64,000 nucleotides of DNA from CAWAQA01 sp963784065 (GTDB taxonomy: Bacteria; Acidobacteriota; Vicinamibacteria; Vicinamibacterales; UBA2999): NCBI GenBank assembly GCA_963784065.1, contig CAWAQA010000005.1, positions 186,001 through 250,000 on the forward strand. The letters run 5' to 3'. The position numbers were made by a program, and so were the translations under genes. Shown here one piece after another: positions 1 to 8,557 of this stretch. Position 1 is the stretch's first letter, and each line of letters starts with the position of its first letter. The notes beneath the pieces were generated by a model that saw only the letters and a program-made list of their open reading frames with translations, made no database searches and was not told the DNA's origin.

Positions 1-195
1 CGCCGTCCGAACGCCGCGGATGAACGTGGGATTGAGATGTTCCTGGCTCATCCCGCGCAGGCACTGGAAACACTCGACGCACGCCTCGGCATCGATACGG
101 GCGCGATTGATGGCGGGATCGACGGCAATGGCCCCCATCGGGCAGACGGGCACACAGTTGCCGCACGCGACGCATTTGTTCGGGTTGATACGCAT
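1..195 (-). CDS. 4Fe-4S ferredoxin-type protein, N-terminal 65 residues (runs off the window)
   Basis: The minus strand is open from an ATG at 195 to the window edge. The product begins MRINPNKCVACGNCVPVCP, a textbook CxxCxxCxxxCP cluster motif at residues 8-19. It is followed by MGAIAVDP and by a second cysteine group, CVECFQC, at about residues 41-47. GAGGTG lies a few bases upstream of the ATG and fixes this start. The protein is a cytoplasmic electron carrier, or the ferredoxin domain of a larger oxidoreductase; the C-terminus is outside the window, so neither can be chosen. The second cysteine group is followed by LRGMSQE, not by a fourth Cys-Pro in the usual place, so a second cluster cannot be confirmed from this part. 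It is divergent from the GlcG-like gene. Confidence 0.8.
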   Translation of the reverse strand, partial: MRINPNKCVACGNCVPVCPMGAIAVDPAINRARIDAEACVECFQCLRGMSQEHLNPTFIRGVRTA

Positions 196-303
196 GCCGC
201 CCACCTCGCGAGGGCCGTTCTCCGGGATTGGGTACTTTATACCGGAGCCGGCCATATACAATCTGCCGTCCAGTCTCACCATCCAGCAGGCAGGAGGCGG
301 TTG

Positions 304-717
304 ATGGCGAATCCGTACGGGCCCCCGATCAGTCTGGAGAACGCCCGGAAGGCGGCGGAGCCGGCGCTGGCCGAAGCCCGGAAACAGGGATGGTCGATGG
401 CCGTGGCCATCGTCGATACCGCAGGGACCCTCGTGTACTTCGAGAAGATGGACGACACGCAGAACGGCAGCGCCCACGTCTGCATCGCCAAGGCGCGGTC
501 GGCGGCGCTCTTCAAGCGCCCGACCAAGGATTTTCAGGACACCTTGGCCGCGGGCGGCGAAGGCCTGCGCGTGCTCCGGCTCGAAGGGGCGATACCCATC
601 GAAGGCGGCCTGCCGCTCGTGGTGGACGGGAAGATTGCGGGCGCCATCGGCCTGTCGGGCGGCACGAGCGCCCAGGACGGCCAATGCGCGAAGGCGGGGG
701 TGGCCGCACTCGTATAG
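304..717 (+). CDS. GlcG/HbpS (DUF336) family heme-binding-type protein
   Basis: A 137-residue protein of the GlcG/HbpS family: it opens ISLENARKAAEPALAEARKQ, then has the VAIVDTAGTLVYFEKMDD strand pair, and ends with the glycine-rich GGLPLVVDGKIAGAIGLSGG block and a QDGQCAKAG helix. The length is normal for the family. AGGAGG at 292-297 is 7 nt before the ATG and selects this start over the in-frame upstream codons. HbpS members bind heme or act in redox sensing, and GlcG members accompany glycolate and other small-acid pathways; the biochemical role is mostly unknown. Here it sits beside a carboxylate carrier, an MHS symporter and a secreted ThDP enzyme with a cytochrome c, so a link to small-acid oxidation is plausible but inferred. 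Confidence 0.85.
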   Translation: MANPYGPPISLENARKAAEPALAEARKQGWSMAVAIVDTAGTLVYFEKMDDTQNGSAHVCIAKARSAALFKRPTKDFQDTLAAGGEGLRVLRLEGAIPIEGGLPLVVDGKIAGAIGLSGGTSAQDGQCAKAGVAALV

Positions 718-776
718 CCCGATTCACGCCGCGCGTGCACCGGCAGCGACGTCTGCCGTCGACAGCGAAGCGTGAG

Positions 777-2088
777 TTAGGCGCCCCCTCCGAACATCAC
801 GTAGCAGATGACCGCACCCACCACGCACATCGAGAGGCCCCAGGCGAGCAACTGGTTGAACAGCCGGCGGGTGTCGGTGCCCGCCGCTGCCGACGCGATG
901 CACAGCGCACCGATGGTCGAGAGCGGCGACACGTCGACCAGGTGCGCGCCGACGTTCATCGACTGGGCAATCGCGGAGGCGTCGGTCACGCCAAGCGTCA
1001 GCGCCAGCCCCGGCACCATGGGCAGGAAGGCGGGCAGCACCACGCCGGAGGTGCTGGCGTAGACCGAGACCAGGCCGGTCAGCAGCGCGACCACGCCGGT
1101 CACCGACTCCGCGGTCGAGAGCCGCGCGATGAGCGAGACCAGCAGGTCGATGCCCTGCGTCTTCTCGAGCAGCCCGATCAGGACCGTGACGCCGCACACC
1201 ATCACGATGACGCCCCACGGCATCGCCTTGATCGCGACCCCGTCGTCGGCGGCGCGGGCCAGCACCAGGACGACCGCGCACACGAAGGCGCCCATGCCGA
1301 CGTTGACGTCGAAGAAAATCACGCTGAGGATCAGCGCCGTCACCACGCCGATCGTCAGCCAGTGCCGGAACTCCATGGGCTCGTCGATCTCGGGCAGGCA
1401 ATCAGGCGTCCCGGCGGCGGGGACGCCGTTCGGCACACCGTTCGGGAGGGCGTTGGCCACGGGACTCGGAGCGAGCGGTCGAGCGAAGAGCTTCCAGCCG
1501 CCGAACAGGAAGAACCCGCCGAACGCCACGATGGCGTGTCCCAGCCAGGTTGTAGGCATAGCTCTCCCACTCGAAGCCCGGCATGCCGATCTTCGTCATG
1601 ATGCCGCTGACGATGATGCCGGTCGGGGCGAAGGGCGACAACGCGCCGGCGTTCGCGCCGTTCCCGACCATGATGGCCATCAGGAAGGCGGGAATCCCCA
1701 CCCGCGCCGCGGTGGACATCGCCATCGGCGCCAGGATGGCCGCCGTCGCGATGTTTCCCGGTCCGATCGTGGCGAGCGCCGCCGCCATGACGAAATACAT
1801 CGCCGCGACGAGACCGCGATTGCCGCGGCACGTGCGGACCGCGTACCGCGCCACCCGGTCCAGCGTCCCGTTCGACTGCGCGAGCGAGAACAGCAGCGTG
1901 ACGCCGACCAGCGTGAGGAAGAGCGCCGTGGGAAAGCCGGCAATGATGCTGGCGCCCGGCAGGCCGGCGACGTAGACCCCGATGATCCAGGCGATGCCGA
2001 TCGCCAGCACGCCGACGTTCAGCTTCGTGAAGCAGCTGACGACAATGACGACGCCAAGCGCCGCAACGCAGAGTTCGCCAAGGCTCAT
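777..2088 (-). CDS. MatC-like dicarboxylate carrier (one frameshift)
   Basis: A hydrophobic protein of about 437 residues. The N-terminal half (SLGELCVAALG, KLNVGVLAIGIAWIIGVYVAG, FLTLVGVTLLFSLAQSNGT, ATIGPGNIATAAILAPMA, NGANAGALSPFAPTGI) matches the MatC_N dicarboxylate carrier domain. The C-terminal half (LSVIFFDVNVGMGAFVCAVV, VYASTSGVVLPAFLPMVPGL, NVGAHLVDVSPLSTIGA) is the matching second repeat of an SLC13-type transporter. The two halves lie in different frames; removing one G from the CCC run at 1540-1542 (plus-strand view) joins them as NLAGHAIVAFGG. The ATG at 2088 is preferred; a TTG at 2127 would add 13 residues. It probably imports malonate-like or C4 acids; the substrate is not visible from sequence. 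Confidence 0.8.
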
Positions 2089-2204
2089 GGTGAACACACG
2101 GTAAACGGGGTACGGGTGCGAACGCAACCATTACAATGAGTAGCCGGCGCAGGCGCGGTTGGACCCGGGCCGGAGGGCCGTGGTAACCTCCGAAATCCAC
2201 TCGG

Positions 2205-2320
2205 ACTCTGGGCTACGGGCTCCAGGCTGCGGGCTCCCGACCGCGGCTCAGCGAGCGATCCGAGCCTGCGCCTCGAGTCCCATACCCGGCCCGGAGCCCG
2301 AAGCCCTGAGCCTGAAGCCC
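2205..2320. repeat. Heptanucleotide array, unit like GGGCTCC, with a second array of the opposite sense
   Basis: The gap before the MHS symporter gene carries 7-nt units in register: GGGCTAC, GGGCTCC, AGGCTGC, GGGCTCC from about 2210. A second group from about 2291 reads CGGAGCC, CGAAGCC, CTGAGCC, TGAAGCC, which is the complementary sense of the same unit. The repeat ends about 12 nt before the ATG at 2332. It matches arrays at other intergenic sites in the window in period but not in exact unit. Confidence 0.7.
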
Positions 2321-2331
2321 AGAAGAATCGC

Positions 2332-3669
2332 ATGAGCGACGCCCAGGCTCTCGACCCGTCATCTATTGCGCACCCCGCCACGCTGGAGGGCCCGGCCAAG
2401 CGCCGGATGGTGATACGCGCCGTCACCGCCTCCGCCGTCGGCACGACCGTCGAGTGGTACGACTTCTTCCTGTACGGCGTCGCCGCCGCGACGGTGTTCC
2501 CGCGGACGTTCTTTCCGCAGTCGGACCCCTTCATCGGCACGCTGCTGTCCTTCTCGACCTATTTCGTCGGCTTCGTGGCCCGGCCCATGGGGGCGGCGAT
2601 CTTCGGCCACTACGGCGACCGCGTGGGGCGCAAGGCCCTGCTCGTCATCACGATGATGATGATGGGCGTGGCCACGGTCGGCATCGGCCTCGTGCCGTCC
2701 TACGCCACGATCGGCATCTGGGGCGCGGTGGCGCTGACGGTCCTCCGGCTGGTCCAGGGCCTCAGCATCGGCGGCGAGTGGAGCGGGTCGGTGCTGATGG
2801 CGGGCGAGTGGACCGATCCCAAGCGGCGCGGCTTCACCACCAGCTTCGCCCAGTTCGGCGCGCCCGCGGGCATGGTCCTCGCCAACGGCGCGCTGGCGCT
2901 GATGACCGTCTACACCACCGAGGAGCAGTTCCTCGAGTGGGGCTGGCGCATCCCGTTCCTCGCGAGCGTCATCCTGGTGTTCGTCGGGATGTACATCCGG
3001 CTCGGCATCCTCGAGACGCCGGTGTTCGCGAAGCTGAAGGCCAGGGGCGCGGTCGCCAAGGCCCCGGTGATCGAGGTGCTGCGGAAGAACTGGCGCGAGG
3101 TCGTGCTGACGGCGCTCCTGCGGACGGGGCAGCAGGTGCCGTTCTACATCTTCACGACCTACATCATCACGTATGCGACGCAGCAGCTCGGGTACAGCCG
3201 CAGCACCATCCTGAACTTCGTCATCATCCAGTCGTTGATCTCGATGGCCACGATCCCGCTGATGGGCTACCTGTCCGACATTTACGGGCGCCGCACCATC
3301 ACGGCCACCGGCTGCGTGGTCATGATGGTGTTCCCGTTCATCTACTTCAACATGCTCGACAGCGGGTCGCTCGTCTGGGTCTTCCTGGCGATCGCGATCG
3401 CGCTGCCGCTGCACGACCTGCAGTACGGGCCGCAGGCCGCCTTCATCTCCGAGAGCTTCCCCGGCTCGCTGCGCTACAGCGGGTCGTCACTCGGCTACCA
3501 GCTCGCATCGATCACCGCTGGCGGCCCGGCGCCGATCATCGCTGTCATCCTGCTCCGCCAGTACGGCACGTCAACCGCCATCGCGGTGTACATGTCGCTC
3601 TGCGCGCTGGCCAGCCTGATTTGCGTGTTCGCCCTGCGCGAGCGCGCCGGAAGCCTCGATCATCAATAG
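2332..3669 (+). CDS. MFS transporter, metabolite:H+ symporter (MHS) family
   Basis: A 445-residue, 12-helix permease. The MHS signature is clear: TTVEWYDFFLYG in helix 1, STYFVGFVARPMGAAIFGHYG, the loop motif GDRVGRKALL, and RLVQGLSIGGEWSGS in helix 4. The second half has a weaker GYLSDIYGRRT copy of the loop motif. Relatives include KgtP, ShiA and ProP, which import organic acids, shikimate or osmolytes with protons through the inner membrane. Length and both ends are normal, and no frameshift is present. It faces the secreted ThDP enzyme and cytochrome operon convergently and lies near a second acid carrier, so it may handle the substrate or product of that enzyme (inference). Confidence 0.9.
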   Translation: MSDAQALDPSSIAHPATLEGPAKRRMVIRAVTASAVGTTVEWYDFFLYGVAAATVFPRTFFPQSDPFIGTLLSFSTYFVGFVARPMGAAIFGHYGDRVGRKALLVITMMMMGVATVGIGLVPSYATIGIWGAVALTVLRLVQGLSIGGEWSGSVLMAGEWTDPKRRGFTTSFAQFGAPAGMVLANGALALMTVYTTEEQFLEWGWRIPFLASVILVFVGMYIRLGILETPVFAKLKARGAVAKAPVIEVLRKNWREVVLTALLRTGQQVPFYIFTTYIITYATQQLGYSRSTILNFVIIQSLISMATIPLMGYLSDIYGRRTITATGCVVMMVFPFIYFNMLDSGSLVWVFLAIAIALPLHDLQYGPQAAFISESFPGSLRYSGSSLGYQLASITAGGPAPIIAVILLRQYGTSTAIAVYMSLCALASLICVFALRERAGSLDHQ

Positions 3670-3690
3670 CGATCCGTGATTCGGATCGCT
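3668..3690. terminator. Perfect 9-bp hairpin spanning the stop codons of two convergent genes
   Basis: AGCGATCCG at 3668-3676 pairs perfectly with CGGATCGCT at 3682-3690 across the loop TGATT. The left arm contains the last two bases of the MHS symporter stop (TAG, 3667-3669), and the right arm contains two bases of the minus-strand stop of the cytochrome gene (3689-3691). The symmetry suits a bidirectional terminator, although there is no T-run. Confidence 0.6.
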
Positions 3691-4339
3691 ACGGCGCGAG
3701 CTGCGGGATGCTGTTCACCGCCGGAGGCTGCGGGCGCGCGGCGAGGAACGCGTAGATGTCGGCGAGGTCCTGGTTCGACAGCACGGCTGCCGTGTAGGGC
3801 GGCATGTCGCCCGTCGGGTTGCGCAGGTAAGACGAGAATCGGGCAAAGGGCACCGGGTTCGGTCCGATGCGCGGTCCCTGCACGCCGCCCTGCCCTTCAT
3901 TCGAATGGCACTGATAGCACCCTACTGTGCCGTACAGCTTCGCACCGGCCTCGACGCGGCCGGGCGGCGCCGCCGCCTGCGCGGCAGGCGCCTGACCAGG
4001 CTGGCTCTGATGTACGAACGCGTGGATATCGATCAGGGCCGCATCCGGCACCACCTGCGGGCTCTGCGGCGGCATCGTGCCGCTCGGCTTCCGCACGTAC
4101 GCGATGAAGTCCTTGATCGGGAGGACGCTTGCCGCCAGGCTCGGTCCCGCCGCGGTGCCGCGCCCTTGCGCGCCGTGACAGGCCTCGCACCCCACCTTGG
4201 TGAACGCGGTCGCGCCGCTGGCGACGTTGCCCACGGGCGGCGGCGCCTGCGCCCCGTCGATGACGACCCGGGCCGAGGCGACCACGAGAAACACAACGGC
4301 GGCGAGAGTGAGGCAGGAGTGCGGCGATTGCAGGTTCAT
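3689..4339 (-). CDS. Exported diheme cytochrome c
   Basis: A 216-residue protein with a hydrophobic export segment (residues 8-25) and two class I cytochrome c domains. The heme sites are CEACH at 51-55 and CYQCH at 141-145. Each is followed about 35 residues later by a likely Met ligand in the motif GTMPP (M89) or GDMPP (M179). The domains are joined by a Pro/Ala/Gln-rich linker at 112-128. It should act in the periplasm as an electron shuttle. The gene starts 13 nt after the stop of the Tat-exported ThDP enzyme on the same strand, so the two are almost certainly co-transcribed, and the cytochrome is a natural candidate for electron acceptor of that enzyme (inference). Confidence 0.9.
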   Translation of the reverse strand: MNLQSPHSCLTLAAVVFLVVASARVVIDGAQAPPPVGNVASGATAFTKVGCEACHGAQGRGTAAGPSLAASVLPIKDFIAYVRKPSGTMPPQSPQVVPDAALIDIHAFVHQSQPGQAPAAQAAAPPGRVEAGAKLYGTVGCYQCHSNEGQGGVQGPRIGPNPVPFARFSSYLRNPTGDMPPYTAAVLSNQDLADIYAFLAARPQPPAVNSIPQLAP

Positions 4340-4352
4340 GGGATTCGAGGCC

Positions 4353-6329
4353 TCAGCGCACCTGGGTCACGACGTCCACCAGGGCCGGCTCGCCTTTCTT
4401 CACAACGGCAATCGCGCGGCTGATCGCCGGGCCGAGGTCCTTCGGGTTCGTGATCGGCCCCTCCGCATAGACCCCCATCGACTGCGCCAGCTTCGCGTAG
4501 TCGATGTTCGGGTCGGTCAGCTCGCTGCCGATCATGCCGCGGTCGATGCCGCGATTGCGCGCGTTGCACATGCGCTGCACGTGCATGATCTCCATGTGAT
4601 ACGCCCGGTTGTTGTTCATGACGCTGAGGAGCGGGATGTTGTGGTGGGCCGCCGTCCAGAGCACGCCCGGCGCATACATCAGATCGCCGTCGCTCTGGAT
4701 GGCGACCGACAGCCGCCCGTGGCGACGGTTGGCCAGCGCGCCGCCCACCGACGCGGGCGCGCCGTAGCCGATGCCTCCGCCCCCGGCGTGACCCAGCCAC
4801 TGGTATGACTTGTTGAAGTCCCACAGCCGGCGCGTCCAGCCGCCAAAGTTGTCGCTGCTGTAGTAGCTCGACACCAGCGACCAGTCCTCGTTCTTGATCT
4901 GCGCCCACACCTCGGCGCACAGCCGTGCGGTGCTCACCGGACTCGCCTCCCACGCATAGCTCGCCGCCACGCGCGTGCGCTCGGTCGCCGCCCGGCCGGC
5001 GTCAGCCAGTTTGGCGCTGCGTTCCTGGAACAGGCGCTTGCGGTCGGCATTCGCCAGCCGCTTGACCGCTTCGATGAGCGACGGCAGCGTCGCCTCGCCG
5101 TCGGCGGCGATCGCCAGATCCACGTCCTGCATGCGGCGGAAGTCCTGGTAGTTGGCGCGGATATACAGGTCGCCCGTCGTGATGGTGATCAGCTTCGCCG
5201 TCGGGGTCGCCACGCGGCGCGTCGAGCGATGCAGTTGATCGCGCAGGGCGTTGACCGTGCCCCAGAAATCGGTGACCTCGAGGCCGAGGATCACGTCGGC
5301 CTCGACGATGGCGGCGCCGGCCCGCTGGCTCTGGTTGAGCGGATGCCGCGACGGGAAATTCATGCGGCTGCCCTGATCGATCACCGCGGCGCCGAGCGTT
5401 TCGGCGAGCTCGATGAGCAGCTTCATCCCGTTCGGCGTCCGCGCCAGCCGGTCGGCGACGAGCACCGGGTTCTGTGCCGCGACGAGCATCCGGGCGACTT
5501 CGTCGACCGAGCCGGCGTCTCCACTCGGCGGGCTGGGAATCGTGAGCCGCGGGACCCGCGGGCCGCCGTCCTTCGGGATCGGATGCTCCTGAAGGCCGCC
5601 GTCGAGCACGAGGACGACCGGCGCCATCGGCGGCGTGACCGCGATCTTGTACGCGCGCACCGCGGACTCGCCGAAATGCTCGAGCGACCAGGGCGCGTCG
5701 TCCCACTTCGTGTAATCGCGCACCATGGCGGCGGCATCCTGCACGCCGTGATACCACTCCGCGGCGCGCCGGATCGCGGCATCGCTGTGGTTGCCGATGA
5801 CCATGTACACCGGAACGCGGTCGCACCACGCGTTGTAGAGCGCCATCGACGCGTGCTGCAGGCCAACCGTGCCGTGCGCCATCACGGCGAGGGGCTTGCC
5901 CTCGACTTTGAAGTAGGCGTGCGCCATCGCCACCGACGACTCTTCGTGGCAGCACGTGATCAGCTCGGGCTTCGTGTTCCCGCCGTAGTTGATGACCGAC
6001 TCGTGCAGGCCGCGGAAGCTCGACCCGGGGTTGGCGCAGATGTAGTCGAAGTTCAACGACTTCAGCACGTCGACCATGTAGTCCGACCCGCAGCGCTCGT
6101 TCGCCGCCAGCACCTGGACTTCGGCGGGCGGCGTCGCTTCGGCTTCAGCCGTCATCACCGGCGTCGCGCCGGCGCGCGGGGCGGCTGCCGTCGTCTCCGG
6201 CCCCGGCGCCTGCGTTTGCGCGCCGGCCAGTTCGGCCGGTCCCACGAGCGCGGCCGCGCCCGCGAGCGCGCCCTGCTGCAGGAACGTGCGGCGCTGGATA
6301 GACGTCTTCGAAGCCTTCGATCGAGCCAT
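4353..6329 (-). CDS. Tat-exported thiamine diphosphate-dependent enzyme (acetolactate synthase-like fold)
   Basis: A 658-residue protein with three ThDP-enzyme domains. The N-terminus has a twin-arginine signal (SIQRRTFLQQG at 10-20, then a hydrophobic stretch and AGAQ). The N-terminal PYR domain (from about 80) has CANPGSS and CCHEESSVAMAHAYF with catalytic Glu at about 129. A TPP_enzyme_M-like middle domain (NPVLVADRLA, EADVILGLE) follows. The C-terminal PP domain (about 545-577) has SDGDLMYAPGVLW and ends in NNNRAY, the GDG...NN ThDP-Mg motif. Family members decarboxylate or oxidise 2-oxo acids, normally in the cytoplasm. A Tat signal implies export of the folded, cofactor-loaded enzyme. 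GAGGAG lies 8 nt before the ATG. The diheme cytochrome c follows 13 nt downstream. The substrate cannot be read from the sequence. Confidence 0.88.
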   Translation of the reverse strand: MARSKASKTSIQRRTFLQQGALAGAAALVGPAELAGAQTQAPGPETTAAAPRAGATPVMTAEAEATPPAEVQVLAANERCGSDYMVDVLKSLNFDYICANPGSSFRGLHESVINYGGNTKPELITCCHEESSVAMAHAYFKVEGKPLAVMAHGTVGLQHASMALYNAWCDRVPVYMVIGNHSDAAIRRAAEWYHGVQDAAAMVRDYTKWDDAPWSLEHFGESAVRAYKIAVTPPMAPVVLVLDGGLQEHPIPKDGGPRVPRLTIPSPPSGDAGSVDEVARMLVAAQNPVLVADRLARTPNGMKLLIELAETLGAAVIDQGSRMNFPSRHPLNQSQRAGAAIVEADVILGLEVTDFWGTVNALRDQLHRSTRRVATPTAKLITITTGDLYIRANYQDFRRMQDVDLAIAADGEATLPSLIEAVKRLANADRKRLFQERSAKLADAGRAATERTRVAASYAWEASPVSTARLCAEVWAQIKNEDWSLVSSYYSSDNFGGWTRRLWDFNKSYQWLGHAGGGGIGYGAPASVGGALANRRHGRLSVAIQSDGDLMYAPGVLWTAAHHNIPLLSVMNNNRAYHMEIMHVQRMCNARNRGIDRGMIGSELTDPNIDYAKLAQSMGVYAEGPITNPKDLGPAISRAIAVVKKGEPALVDVVTQVR

Positions 6330-6358
6330 GGCGCGTCACTCCTCGTAAAAGACCCTTA

Positions 6359-6386
6359 ACTATAATCCGGGGCGGCCGGGCGTCAG
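6359..6386 (-). promoter_or_regulatory. Likely sigma-70 promoter for the ThDP enzyme-cytochrome c operon
   Basis: On the minus strand, CTGACG (6386-6381) and TATAGT (6364-6359) are separated by 16 nt. They lie about 30 nt upstream of the ATG at 6329, leaving room for a short leader that contains the GAGGAG ribosome site. The -10 is good and the -35 is moderate. Confidence 0.4.
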
Positions 6387-6511
6387 CGCTGGAAGGCGGA
6401 CCCCGAACGCCGCCGCGACAAACCACCGGAAAAGTGCCATCCGCAGCCACGGGTCGACGGCCGTTCTCCGAGCACGAGCGGAGCAGCGCCCGTTCGCGGG
6501 TGGCGCCAATG

Positions 6512-6517
6512 TACGAT
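6512..6517 (+). promoter_or_regulatory. -10-like TACGAT placed 6 nt before the ATG (possible leaderless start)
   Basis: TACGAT is followed by six bases and then the ATG at 6524. No Shine-Dalgarno sequence lies before that ATG, so the transcript may begin at or next to the start codon. The -35 region is not distinctive. Confidence 0.35.
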
Positions 6518-6523
6518 GACGGC

Positions 6524-8427
6524 ATGGACCACCGCCCCCCTCTTGCCGTTGTGCTGGCCGCCCTGTCGCTGTCAGCGGCGTGCGGGTCTACGACCCCGTC
6601 GGCACCTGAACAGAATCGCGAGACCATGCCGCGAGATCACCCGCGACATTCATTCGTATGCGCGTCCCAACGAGGCGCGGGTGACGCACGTGGCGCTCGA
6701 CCTTCGCGCCGATTTCCAGGCGAGGACTCTCAGCGGCCGTTCGACGCTGACAGTGGAGCGGGCGCCGGGGGCGACGGAGGTCGTGCTCGACACCCGCGAC
6801 CTGACGATCGAGTCGGTGACGGATGCACGGGGACAGGCGTTGCGGTTCTCGCTCGGCGACAACGACGCGATTCTCGGACGCCCGCTGACCGTCCAGCTGC
6901 CTGAGGACGGCACGGCGATCGTGGTCACGTATCGCACGAGCCCGGCCGCGGCGGCGCTCCAGTGGCTGACGCCGGAGCAGACAGCCGGCAAGCGTCACCC
7001 CTACCTGTATTCGCAGGGCCAGGCGATCCTCACGCGCACGTGGATCCCGACACAGGACAGTCCCGGGATCCGGCAGACCTACTCCGCGCGCATCGTGGCG
7101 CCGACGCCGCTACGCGCGGTGATGAGCGCGGAGCAGTTGACGCCGGAGGGCGTGGAGGTACCGGAGGGTCGCCGCTTCGAGTTCCGCCTGACGCAGGCGG
7201 TGCCGCCGTACCTGATCGCGCTCGGCGTGGGAGACATCGCGTTTCGCGAGGAAGGTCCGCGCACGGGCGTCTTTACCGAGCCCCCGGCGCTGGACGATGT
7301 CGCGAAGGAATTCGTGGATCTCGAGCGCATGGTCACGGCCGCCGAATCGCTCCTCGGTCCTTACCGGTGGGGACGATACGACCTGCTGGTCCTGCCGCCG
7401 TCGTTTCCGTTCGGCGGGATGGAGAACCCGCGCCTCACGTTCGCGACGCCGACGATCGTTGCCGGCGACAAGTCGCTCGTCTCGCTCGTGGCGCACGAGC
7501 TCGCCCACTCGTGGTCGGGCAACCTGGTGACCAACGCGACGTGGAGCGATTTCTGGCTGAACGAAGGCTTCACGACCTACGTCGAGTCGCGCATCATGGA
7601 AGTGCTCTACGGCAAGCGGATCGCCGGGATGCTGCAGGTGCTCGAACGCCGCGACCTGCAGGACGAGATCACGCGCCTCGGTGGCCCGGCCGCGCCGGAC
7701 ACCATCCTCAGGGTCAACCTCGAAGGCCGCAATCCTGATGATGGGATGACGGAGATCCCGTACTCGAAGGGCGCGGCGCTGCTGCGGCTGCTCGAGCAGA
7801 CCGTCGGCCGCGAGGCGTTCGATGCCTACCTGCGCTCGTACTTCGAGCGGCACGCGTTCGAGTCGATCACGACCGACGTCTTCCTCGCGGATCTGCGCGC
7901 GAACCTGATTCGCGGCGACGCGGCCCTCGAGCAGAAGCTCCGGCTCGACGAATGGGTGAACAAGCCGGGACTCCCGGACAACGCGCCGGTTCCGCGCTCC
8001 GACGCGCTCGACCTGGTCGAGAAGCAGGCGCGCGCCTTTGCGGCCGGCGGCCGGGCGTCCGCGCTCTCGACCGGCGACTGGACGACGCAGGAGTGGCAGC
8101 ATTTTCTGGACGTGCTGCCCGCGACGCTGTCGCGAGCACAGCTCGAGGATCTCGACCGCACGTTTCACCTGAGCGAGCGCCGCAACAGCGAGATTCTGTT
8201 CTCGTGGCTCCGCATCGCGATCCGTCACAACTACGATCCGGCGTTCCCGGCCCTCGAACGCTTCCTGACCTCGCAGGGCCGCCGCAAGTTCCTGCGGCCG
8301 CTGTACGAGGACCTGCTGAAGACCGGCTGGGGCAAGCCGATGGCGAAGCGGATCTACGAGAAGGCGCGGCCGCTGTACCACTCGCGTCTCGACGGCGACG
8401 CTGGATCCGATCCTGAGGGCCGGCTGA
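6524..8427 (+). CDS. M1-family (leukotriene A4 hydrolase-like) aminopeptidase lipoprotein (two frameshifts)
   Basis: A zinc aminopeptidase of about 634 residues. Its first frame gives a lipoprotein signal, MDHRPPLAVVLAALSLSAAC, with lipobox LSAAC. A shift near 6630-6650 leads into the LTA4H-like body beginning RDIHSYARPNEARVTHVALDL. The substrate motif is GGMEN and the zinc site is HELAHSWSGN...NEGFTTYVE (HExxH plus Glu). The C-terminal helical domain ends YEKARPLYHS. A second shift near 8385 restores VSTATLDPILRAG and a TGA at 8425-8427. Without that shift the frame runs on into non-family sequence. The likely role is periplasmic peptide degradation. The stop codon lies in the loop of an intergenic hairpin element. 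Confidence 0.85.
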
Positions 8428-8436
8428 AGCCGGCCC
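8417..8436. repeat. Loop-conserved hairpin element, arm GGGCCGGC, loop TGAA
   Basis: Perfect 8-bp arms flank TGAA, followed by the CCTAC flank seen at other copies. It lies at the junction of the convergent aminopeptidase and PD40 genes, and the aminopeptidase TGA (8425-8427) is formed by the loop. Confidence 0.8.
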
Positions 8437-8442
8437 CTACGG

Positions 8443-8482
8443 CTTCGGGCTGCGGGCTGCGGGCTGCGGGCTTCAGGTTCCG
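8443..8482. repeat. Heptanucleotide array, unit TGCGGGC
   Basis: Direct copies in 7-nt register read TTCGGGC, TGCGGGC, TGCGGGC, TGCGGGC-like units and a degenerate TTCAGGT tail. It lies between two hairpin elements in the aminopeptidase/PD40 gap. Confidence 0.7.
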
Positions 8483-8492
8483 AGCACGTAGG

Positions 8493-8512
8493 GCGGGTCC
8501 TGTCGGACCCGC
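8493..8512. repeat. Loop-conserved hairpin element, arm GCGGGTCC, loop TGTC
   Basis: Arms GCGGGTCC and GGACCCGC are perfectly complementary around TGTC, with the GTAGG flank on the left as at other copies. The stem differs entirely from the 8417 copy 57 bp away. Confidence 0.7.
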
Positions 8513-8514
8513 TG

Positions 8515-8540
8515 CTCTGTGTTTCGTGTCTCTGTGGCCA
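8515..8540. repeat. GTGTCTCTGTGG-type dispersed repeat
   Basis: CTCTGTG and GTGTCTCTGTGGCC occur here; the complementary CCACAGAGACACAGAG recurs at 22915-22930, and CAGAGACACAGAGAAA recurs at 32751. It lies just beyond the 3' end of the PD40 gene. Confidence 0.55.
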
Positions 8541-8557
8541 GTGAACGTGCGAGCCCG

